A stretch of 64,000 nucleotides of DNA from Anaerococcus vaginalis (GTDB lineage: Bacteria > Bacillota > Clostridia > Tissierellales > Peptoniphilaceae). Shown here piece after piece: positions 57,643 through 64,000 of this stretch. A program made the position numbers and the translations under genes. Each line of letters begins with the position of its first letter. The first letter of the stretch is position 1. Below the pieces are notes generated by a model that saw only the letters and a program-made list of their open reading frames with translations, was not told the origin of the DNA and made no database searches. The DNA is taken from contig JAGZMY010000005.1 of the NCBI GenBank assembly GCA_018363915.1, positions 1-64,000 on the forward strand. The letters run 5' to 3'.

Positions 57643-59235
57643 TTATTTTTTACTTTTATTTAAATACAACATAAAAATAAAAATTACAATTGCTCCAAAA
57701 ACTATTGGAATTAAAGCTGATTGTGTAAAGCCTGCTATTATAAATGAAATTGTAGCTATTGATGCAACAGTTATTCCATAAGGCAGTTGAGTTCTTACAT
57801 GATCAACGTGAACGCATCCTGCTCCCGCTGATGACATAATTGTCGTATCAGAAATTGGAGAAATATGATCTCCACAAACTGCTCCTGAAAGGCAAGCTGA
57901 AATTCCTATAAAAAATATTGGATCAGTAGGATCAAACATTGATGCTACTATAGGAATCAAAATTCCAAAAGTTCCCCAACTTGTTCCAGTTGCAAATGCT
58001 AATAAAATCGCTACGACAAATATAACAGCTGGCAAAAATGTACTAAGTCCACTTGCTGCATTTGTCATAAGATTTCCGACAAATTTTGTTGAGCCTAACA
58101 AATCATTTGAAATATTTTTTAAGCTTGTAGCCATTGTCAAAATCAAAATCGCAGGAACCATTGATTGAAAACCTTCAGGGATTGCATCCATAGATTTTTC
58201 AAAACTTATAACTTTTCTTATCAAAAAATAAATTATCGTAATAATTAAAGCTATAATTGCTCCCATTGGAAGAGCAACTGTTGAATCAGTATTTGCAAAG
58301 GCATTTACAAAATCCATATAAAATTCACTAGATTTATCAAAAAATCCACCAATATGAACTAAAGACAAAACAGAAATTATAATAAGACTTAAAATTGGAA
58401 AAACTAAATCAATAACTTTTCCTTCAGGATTACCATCTTCTGCACTAACTTCTGATTCTACTATATTTCCCAAATCTCCATCATTAATTGCCCTATCTTC
58501 AAATTCTTTCATAGGACCATAATCTCTTCCAAAAAGAATAAGAGATATAACAAAAAACAAAGTTAAAATAGAATAAAAATTATAAGGAATTGCCTTTATA
58601 AATAATTCTATTCCCGAAAGACCTGTTCCTTGTGCATATCCAGAAACTGCTGCAGCCCATGATGAAATTGGTGCAATCATACAAATTGGAGCTGCTGTTG
58701 CATCTATAAGATAAGCAAGTTTTGCTCTAGAAATTCTGTGAGAATCTGTAATTGGTTTCATTACAGAACCTGATGTCAAACAATTAAAATAATCATCAAT
58801 AAAAAGCATAATACATAAAAAATATGTTGCAAGTTGTGAGCCTTTTCTTGATTTTATCTTTTTATCAGCCCATTGACCAAATGCTTTTGACCCTCCAGAA
58901 TGATTTATTAACACTACTAAAATTCCCAAAACTATCAAGAAAATAAAAATTCCTGAAGTTTGTGAAATAGAATTAGTTAGACCTTTTACAACAATATTAT
59001 CTAAAAATTTTGCCAAAGATCTTTTTGATGCTAGTATTGCTCCTATTACAATTCCCAAAAATAAAGAAGAATATACTTCTTTTGTCATAAGTGCCATTAA
59101 AATTGCCACAACTGGGGGTAATAATGCCCAAATACTAGCATAAGTTTCAATACCACTTTCTACAATAAATATTGAAACAATTATCGGTGCTAAAGAAATT
59201 ACCAACAGTAATGGTAATTTTCTTTTTTTGTTCAT
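57643..59235 (-). CDS. lysW: NhaC-family transporter, predicted lysine transporter (LysW type)
   Basis: A 530-residue NhaC-superfamily membrane protein with about 12 segments. FIDDYFNCLTSGSVMKP, ATAAPICMIAPISSWAAA and GAVCGDHISPISDTTIMSSAGAGC (in parts) are the NhaC signatures. NhaC genes behind a lysine riboswitch have been predicted to import lysine with Na+, and this gene directly follows such a riboswitch. The role is therefore set by the RNA, not by substrate-binding residues I can read. The ATG at 59235 follows GAGGAG; an upstream ATG at 59265 is in the leader. Confidence 0.82.
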   Translation of the reverse strand: MNKKRKLPLLLVISLAPIIVSIFIVESGIETYASIWALLPPVVAILMALMTKEVYSSLFLGIVIGAILASKRSLAKFLDNIVVKGLTNSISQTSGIFIFLIVLGILVVLINHSGGSKAFGQWADKKIKSRKGSQLATYFLCIMLFIDDYFNCLTSGSVMKPITDSHRISRAKLAYLIDATAAPICMIAPISSWAAAVSGYAQGTGLSGIELFIKAIPYNFYSILTLFFVISLILFGRDYGPMKEFEDRAINDGDLGNIVESEVSAEDGNPEGKVIDLVFPILSLIIISVLSLVHIGGFFDKSSEFYMDFVNAFANTDSTVALPMGAIIALIITIIYFLIRKVISFEKSMDAIPEGFQSMVPAILILTMATSLKNISNDLLGSTKFVGNLMTNAASGLSTFLPAVIFVVAILLAFATGTSWGTFGILIPIVASMFDPTDPIFFIGISACLSGAVCGDHISPISDTTIMSSAGAGCVHVDHVRTQLPYGITVASIATISFIIAGFTQSALIPIVFGAIVIFIFMLYLNKSKK

Positions 59236-59263
59236 TTTAAAACTCCTCTCGAATTTAAATTGC

Positions 59264-59292
59264 AAAAAAAGTCATGACGCATGCCATGACTT
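59264..59292 (-). terminator. Terminator of the lysine riboswitch
   Basis: AAGTCATG (59269-59276) and CATGACTT (59285-59292) form a perfect stem; on the minus strand it is followed by seven T. This is the expression platform. Confidence 0.88.
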
Positions 59293-59323
59293 AAATATTA
59301 AACTATATAAAATAATTATAAAC

Positions 59324-59487
59324 CACGACAGCTCTCCATAAAAATATGGCAGTACGACAGATATTCTCCAATCGTCCCGGCAATTTTAAGCCTTGGGCAG
59401 ACTCAAAATCCCTCGGTGGATTACCCTTTCAAATATTTTCGATTCCCAAAAAAATATTTTACTAATGTTTTCCGCACCTCTATCACG
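59324..59487 (-). promoter_or_regulatory. Lysine riboswitch (L box)
   Basis: On the minus strand P1 is CGTGATAG (59487-59480) with CTGTCGTG (59331-59324). The aptamer has the conserved GATAGAGGTGCGG, an AGTA-containing loop (TTAGTA), GCCGGGAC, CTGTCGTACTGCC and GGAGAGCTGTC, the core of the L-box consensus. It is followed by a terminator and the NhaC gene. Lysine should promote termination. Confidence 0.92.
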
Positions 59488-59507
59488 CTTGTTCAATTGC
59501 ACTATGA

Positions 59508-59536
59508 ATACTACCATTATTAGGTTGTTTTGTCAA
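59508..59536 (-). promoter_or_regulatory. Promoter of the lysine riboswitch transcript
   Basis: On the minus strand TTGACA (59536-59531), 17 bp, TAGTAT (59513-59508). Confidence 0.8.
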
Positions 59537-59589
59537 ATTGCAACAATCTTTAACAAGCTAACGGTTAAAATTTATTTATTTTTTTGTAA

Positions 59590-61002
59590 TTAATTCCAAT
59601 AATCAAGTTTTTCTTTCATACCAATATCTTTTGCTTTAAATATTGGATTTTTTCCAATTCTTTTTTGCTTTTCATAATCTTTTAAACAATCAATTGCTTT
59701 TTTAGATAAAATTAGAATTGAAGGTAAATTTATTAAAGCCATTATTCCCATCAACAAATCAGAAATATCCCAAGCAAGTTTAACTTTACTCATAGCTCCC
59801 AATAAAATTACAATTACTGCAAACAATCTAAAAATTATCATAAAAATTTTTGATGGTGTTTTTTTATTTATATAAGCAAGGTTACTATCTACATAAAATA
59901 AATTTCCAATCAAGGTTGTAAAAGTAAATAAAGCTAAGGAAAAAGAAATAAAATAATTTCCAAAGCTACCCAACAAAGTTGAAAGACTTTCTTGAACATA
60001 AGGAGCTCCACTTAAAGCCTCGCTTGGTTCAATTCCAGAAGAAAGACACATAAAAGCTGTAGCTGAGCAAATCAAAAGTGTATCAATAAAAACTGAAAGC
60101 ATTTGAACAAGACCTTGTTTTGCTGGATGAGAAATATTTGCACTTGCAGCAGCGTTTGGTGCTGAACCAATACCAGCTTCGTTTGAATAAAGCCCTCTTT
60201 TTATTCCATACATCATTGAAGAAGATGCAAGTCCTGCAAAAATCGCTCTAAAATTAAAAGCATCCTTAAAAATATTTGAAAAAACAGTTGGAATATAAGA
60301 AATATTTACAACTATCATAATAATAGCCACCAAAATATAAATAATTCCCATAAAAGGAACTAAAGTTGATGTAAATTTAATTATTCTATCCCCACCACCA
60401 AAAATACAAATTCCAGTAATGATAGCAAGAATTAACCCAATAATAAATGGAGTTTTGTTTGGATCATAAAAATCATAAGCAATAAAAGAAGTTTGAAGAT
60501 TAAAAGATGCAAGCATATTAAAACCAATTGCATAAGTCAAAATCAAACTAATAGCAAAAATAATTCCAAGTGTTCTAGATTTTAAACCTTGTTCAATATA
60601 ATAAGCAGGTCCACCGTAAGATTTATTATTTTCATCTCTTTTTTTATAAATTTGTGCAAGAGTAGATTCAATAAAAGCACTTGCTCCACCAATTATCGCA
60701 ACAATCCACATCCAAAAAACTGCACCATAACCTCCAAGGCAAATTGCTGTAGAAATTCCTACAATATTTCCAGAACCAACTCTAGATGCAGTAGAAACCA
60801 TCAAAGCTTGAAATGAAGAAACAGCACCTTCCTCTTCAGGTTTTTCCATTACAACATTAATTGATTCTTTCAATAACCTAACTTGTAAAAATTTAGTCCT
60901 AAATGTAAAATAAAGACCTATCAAAAGCAACAAAATTATTAATATCGGATAATAAAGAATTTCATTTATAGGCCCTATAAAATTACTAATTTTTGTTAAC
61001 AT
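59590..61002 (-). CDS. Sodium:alanine symporter (AGCS family), copy 2
   Basis: A 470-residue AGCS transporter with about 11 membrane segments. SRVGSGNIVGISTAICLGGYGAVFWMW (in parts: GGYGAVFWMW, about 91-100), YGGPAYYIEQGL and RGLYSNEAGIGSAPNAAA are family motifs. Compared with copy 1, the GGPGA loop reads GGYGA and the SNDAGNG segment reads SNEAGIG, so the two probably differ in specificity (alanine against glycine, for example). AGGAGGG precedes the ATG. Confidence 0.93.
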   Translation of the reverse strand: MLTKISNFIGPINEILYYPILIILLLLIGLYFTFRTKFLQVRLLKESINVVMEKPEEEGAVSSFQALMVSTASRVGSGNIVGISTAICLGGYGAVFWMWIVAIIGGASAFIESTLAQIYKKRDENNKSYGGPAYYIEQGLKSRTLGIIFAISLILTYAIGFNMLASFNLQTSFIAYDFYDPNKTPFIIGLILAIITGICIFGGGDRIIKFTSTLVPFMGIIYILVAIIMIVVNISYIPTVFSNIFKDAFNFRAIFAGLASSSMMYGIKRGLYSNEAGIGSAPNAAASANISHPAKQGLVQMLSVFIDTLLICSATAFMCLSSGIEPSEALSGAPYVQESLSTLLGSFGNYFISFSLALFTFTTLIGNLFYVDSNLAYINKKTPSKIFMIIFRLFAVIVILLGAMSKVKLAWDISDLLMGIMALINLPSILILSKKAIDCLKDYEKQKRIGKNPIFKAKDIGMKEKLDYWN

Positions 61003-61065
61003 ATTCCCTCCTTTAGTTTAGTACGATAATACAAAAATGTATTAAAGTCATAATAAGATAGTAAA

Positions 61066-61094
61066 ATTATATCACAAATTAATTTTCAAGTAAA
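61066..61094 (-). promoter_or_regulatory. Promoter of AGCS copy 2
   Basis: On the minus strand TTTACT (61094-61089), 17 bp, TATAAT (61071-61066). The leader contains AATACA-AAAA-TGTATT, a perfect small hairpin. The remainder of 61095-61254 is AT-rich without another feature. Confidence 0.55.
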
Positions 61095-61254
61095 TTTTAA
61101 AATATAATTTCTAATCTTACTTAAATATCATTTCCATCTTATTTTATATTTTTAAACTTTTTTTATTTTCGTATTTGGTTAATTATTTTTTGAATTTCAA
61201 ATTTATTTAAACTCATTTAATAGATCCATAAAATTTTCTATATTTATTATTAAA

Positions 61255-61306
61255 ATAAAAAAATCTAACACCTAGTTTTAATTAAAACTGAGCATTAGAT
61301 TTTTTT
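61255..61306 (-). terminator. Terminator of asnB
   Basis: AAAAAATCTAA (61257-61267) pairs with TTAGATTTTTT (61295-61305), with an inner perfect palindrome AGTTTTAATTAAAACT. Confidence 0.8.
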
Positions 61307-61307
61307 A

Positions 61308-63170
61308 CTAAACTTCTAATCCATCATTCAAAAAGTATATTTTATACCATAATAAAAATGTATATATTGTATATATCTTTCTACCTTCATTAGATACGCC
61401 TTTATAATGTTTTTCCAATAAATCTAATATAAGATCTTTTTCGAAAAATTCACTAACAAAAGATTCATTAAATAGGCTTTTGATAGAATTATAATATTTT
61501 TCTTCTTTAATCCAGTTTGAGAAAGGTACTACAAATCCTACTTTTTTCCTTTTTGAACACTCTTCAGGAATTTTAGTCATACTTGCTTTTCTAAAAGCAT
61601 ATTTTGTTTTTCCACGTTTTACTTTGTATTTTGGAAGTATACTTCTTGCAACATCCCACATTTTGACGTCTAAAAAAGGTACTCTAAGTTCCAAAGAATT
61701 TGCCATAGTCATCTTATCAGCTTTTAATAGAATATCCTCAACTAACCACATATTCATATCAAGATATAAATATTTTGTTAAGTCATCCATATCTTTAACA
61801 TCATCAAAATATCTCTTTGTTAAATCAGCTGCCTTTATATCATTTTTATATTTACCTTTTAGTAAAGAATTTGCTGTATCATCATCCATTATAAAGGCTT
61901 GACCAATAAATCTCTCCTCAACTTTTCTACCATGCTTATTTACAATGTATTGACCTTTAAAATGTGGTTTATCTTTTGTCTTTTCATAAATATATCTTCT
62001 TAGTGAAAAAGGCAATTTTTTATAAATACGTGACAATAAATTATCATAATATTCATAATAACCACCAAACAATTCATCTGCTCCTTCTCCTGAATATACT
62101 ACTTTTACGTGTTCACTTGCTAATTTTGATAGAAAATAAAGAGGCACAGAAGATAAATTTGCATGTGGCTCATCAGAAAAATACTGAACTTTATTAATGC
62201 CATCAAAAAATTCTTCTTTTGAAATTATTTTTGAAAAATTTTCAATATTTAATATATCAGATAATTTTTTAGCTAAATTTGTTTCATTAAAATCCGGATT
62301 GGATAATCCTTTCGTATCAAATCCAACGCTGAAAGTTTTATTTGGAACTGTTGAAGCCACGATATAACTTGAATCAACACCACCTGAAAGAAAACTACCA
62401 ATTTCAAATTCTCCTGTTTTATGAGCAGCTACCGATTCTTGAACAGCATCATCAATTCTTTTTATTACTTCTGATTCACTTTCATCAACATAATCAAATT
62501 CTGGTTTAAAAAATCTATTTATTTCTAAATTTCCATTTTCATAAATAAAATAATGACCTGCTTTTAACTTTTTTACATTTTTGAAAAATGTTTCTTCAAG
62601 TGGATTATACTGAAAAACCAAATAGTTTTTTAGAGCTTTTTCATTAAGTTGCTTTTTAAAATCTGGAAAAGGTAGGAAAGCTTTTATTTCAGAAGAGAAG
62701 AGAAGTGTTGAATTCTCAGAGTAATCACAATAATAATAAGGTTTGATTCCAAAGTGATCCCTTGCACCTATTATTTTATTATCTCTCTTATCATAAATTG
62801 TAAAGGCAAACATTCCTCTTAGTTTTGAAAGAATACCTTCTATTCCATATTCTTGATAACCAATTAAAATTACTTCAGTGTCTGTTAAGGTTTTAAATTT
62901 ATAGCCCTTTTCAATTAAATCTTTTCTTAAATCAAGATAATTATATATTTCGCCATTAAAAACAATGACAATATCATCACTTGCATTTGAGATTGGCTGT
63001 TCCCCACCTTTTACATCAACAAAGCTAAGTCTCCTAAAACCTATATTTACATTTTCATCCAAAAAATATCCAGCACTATCTGGACCTCTATGCTCAATTT
63101 TTTGGCTCATATTTTCTATAACTGATTTATCATATTTTTTGTTAGAATAAAACCCAACAAATCCACACAT
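61308..63170 (-). CDS. asnB: Asparagine synthase (glutamine-hydrolysing)
   Basis: A 620-residue AsnB. The N-terminal glutaminase domain starts with the Ntn nucleophile C2 (MCGFVGF), then HRGPDSAG (27-34), the FNGEIYN oxyanion region (about 71-77) and DTEV. The C-terminal synthetase domain has the PP-loop SGGVDSS (about 264-270), YSGEGADELFGGY and ELRVPFLD. It makes asparagine from aspartate, ATP and glutamine. Similar proteins can also amidate wall peptides, but here nothing points that way. GGAG precedes the ATG. Confidence 0.93.
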   Translation of the reverse strand: MCGFVGFYSNKKYDKSVIENMSQKIEHRGPDSAGYFLDENVNIGFRRLSFVDVKGGEQPISNASDDIVIVFNGEIYNYLDLRKDLIEKGYKFKTLTDTEVILIGYQEYGIEGILSKLRGMFAFTIYDKRDNKIIGARDHFGIKPYYYCDYSENSTLLFSSEIKAFLPFPDFKKQLNEKALKNYLVFQYNPLEETFFKNVKKLKAGHYFIYENGNLEINRFFKPEFDYVDESESEVIKRIDDAVQESVAAHKTGEFEIGSFLSGGVDSSYIVASTVPNKTFSVGFDTKGLSNPDFNETNLAKKLSDILNIENFSKIISKEEFFDGINKVQYFSDEPHANLSSVPLYFLSKLASEHVKVVYSGEGADELFGGYYEYYDNLLSRIYKKLPFSLRRYIYEKTKDKPHFKGQYIVNKHGRKVEERFIGQAFIMDDDTANSLLKGKYKNDIKAADLTKRYFDDVKDMDDLTKYLYLDMNMWLVEDILLKADKMTMANSLELRVPFLDVKMWDVARSILPKYKVKRGKTKYAFRKASMTKIPEECSKRKKVGFVVPFSNWIKEEKYYNSIKSLFNESFVSEFFEKDLILDLLEKHYKGVSNEGRKIYTIYTFLLWYKIYFLNDGLEV

Positions 63171-63190
63171 ACTCTACTCCTCTCTGCAAT

Positions 63191-63247
63191 CTGTATATTT
63201 ACATTAACTATGTCTTAAAATATACAGCAAATTAATTATGTTGTCAA
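63191..63247 (-). promoter_or_regulatory. Promoter and candidate operator of asnB
   Basis: On the minus strand TTGACA (63247-63242), 17 bp, TATATT (63224-63219). The inverted repeat CTGTATATTT (63191-63200) / AAATATACAG (63218-63227), 17 nt apart, covers the -10 box and the start of transcription and could be a repressor site. The rest of 63248-63372 shows nothing more. Confidence 0.7.
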
Positions 63248-63372
63248 TTAGTCAAATTTTTAAAATATACTTAATTAGTCTATATTTTCCAATAATAATC
63301 AAAAAATAATTTAAATTAGTTTAAGCGATCTAATTAAAATTCAAATCAAATATAAAATTTTTTTGCTAATAT

Positions 63373-63403
63373 ATAAAAATAATCGAGTCTCCCCGATTAT
63401 TTT
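63373..63403 (-). terminator. Terminator of the second brnQ
   Basis: AATAATCG (63378-63385) pairs with CGATTATT (63394-63401) just past the stop codon. Confidence 0.7.
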
Positions 63404-64000
63404 CTAATATCTTTCTTTAATTTTTTCATTCTCTTTAAATGTGTACAAGAATTTAAAAACTACTGTTGTTATAACTAAAACAAATAGGCTTGGCAATAGC
63501 CATGAAAGTCCTTCTTTATATAATGGTAAAGATTCAACTAAATTTGTGACAAACCACAATTTTATTCCAAATGAATTATTTAATACTTCTACTAATGGTA
63601 TTAAAACTGATAAGCTTGCTGTAAATAGATAAGATTCTTTTGAATAATTTATAAAATCATGGCTTATTCCCATTAGTATTAAGACTAAGGCTACTGGATA
63701 TATTATTGTTAATAGTGGAACTGAAAATTCTAATAATTTATTTAATCCAAAATTTGCCATCAAAAATGAAAATAAAGTCCAAACTAAAACCCATTTTCTA
63801 TATGATAATTTTTGGTTAAATAATGATTCAAAATATTCTCCACCACTTGTTATAAGTCCTATACAAGTTGTAAGACATGCAAGTGTAAATATTGCTGCAA
63901 GTAAAACTATTCCAAAATTTCCAAAAACATTTTTTACTGCATATGTTAATATTACAGCGCCATTTTCTGCTCCAACAAGTTTTGATGAGCCTATCATTCC
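63404..64000 (-). CDS. brnQ: Second branched-chain amino acid symporter, C-terminal part
   Basis: The C-terminal 199 or so residues of a BrnQ-family carrier; the 5' end lies beyond the window. About six membrane segments remain. LACLTTCIGLITSGGEYFESLF, LSYRKWVLVWTLFSFLMANFGLNKLLEFSVPLLTIIYP and the final SWLLPSLF align with the matching parts of the brnQ at 40594-41958 (LKTAIGLIIACSEIFIQM, LSYKAYAVIFTLISFLIANLGL). The sequences are clearly diverged, so this is an old paralogue. The frame is open to the window edge. Confidence 0.9.
   Translation of the reverse strand, partial: GMIGSSKLVGAENGAVILTYAVKNVFGNFGIVLLAAIFTLACLTTCIGLITSGGEYFESLFNQKLSYRKWVLVWTLFSFLMANFGLNKLLEFSVPLLTIIYPVALVLILMGISHDFINYSKESYLFTASLSVLIPLVEVLNNSFGIKLWFVTNLVESLPLYKEGLSWLLPSLFVLVITTVVFKFLYTFKENEKIKERY

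Noticed and set aside
63171..63372. T-box leader before asnB.
   Set aside because: The leader is about 40 nt, too short, and the T-box sequence is absent; the region fits a promoter with a dyad.

Overview
The window looks like chromosomal DNA of a low-GC, Gram-positive anaerobe. The base composition is very AT-rich, Shine-Dalgarno sites are strong, sigma-A-type promoters usually have 17-bp spacers, and intrinsic terminators are plentiful. Gene content (tmk-darA-holB-ricT, dnaG-rpoD-trmK-nif3, L-serine dehydratase, two lactate dehydrogenase-like proteins, many amino-acid importers, AsnB, ThiC without neighbouring thi genes) suits an amino-acid-fermenting Gram-positive anaerobic coccus of the Anaerococcus/Peptoniphilus group. 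That placement is an inference from gene content, not a measured phylogeny.

Layout. 0-6.3 kb: 5' end of tuf, tRNA-Thr(GGU), a uracil permease, a 58-residue 2[4Fe-4S] ferredoxin, the ricT/holB/darA/tmk operon, rplY and a divergent tpx. 6.4-10.3 kb: an ATP-grasp ligase, a degenerate FolD-like protein and an SH3b-NlpC/P60 wall hydrolase. 10.5-16 kb: RNase P RNA and the dnaG-rpoD-trmK-nif3 operon, whose RpoD carries a large insert. 16-22.5 kb: an aldehyde dehydrogenase and a fructose operon in which fruA has lost its middle to a two-gene BcgI-like restriction-modification cassette. 22.6-30 kb: copper export (CopA fused to a CopZ-like domain, CsoR), an Asp23 protein, a preQ1 riboswitch with QueT, a lipoprotein C39-like peptidase, tRNA-Lys(CUU) and an ECF S component. 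30-40.5 kb: metabolic and membrane genes, including an antiporter behind a fluoride riboswitch, glyoxalase II, a dispersed-type palindromic element, serine dehydratase, a beta-lactamase-fold protein, a LemA-like protein, and the HIT/S21 pair. 40.6-49.7 kb: BrnQ, ClC, a second C39-like peptidase, a repeat-rich GH25 lysozyme, a lipid kinase, exonuclease III and a zinc peptidase. 49.7-53 kb: a zinc/cadmium efflux locus. 53-64 kb: ThiC with a TPP riboswitch, a second LDH-like protein, two AGCS symporters, a lysine-riboswitch NhaC transporter, AsnB and the end of a second BrnQ.

The genes are mainly housekeeping, amino-acid and nucleobase import, metal and anion homeostasis, and wall remodelling. 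Control by small-molecule RNA is prominent: fluoride, lysine, TPP and preQ1 riboswitches can all be recognised. The least ordinary features are the fruA/R-M replacement, the copA gene with an in-frame internal start for a CopZ-sized product, the FolD homologue lacking the catalytic lysine, the RpoD insert, and a palindromic intergenic element flanked by duplicated hairpin sequence. No CRISPR array, transposase, integrase or prophage module was seen.
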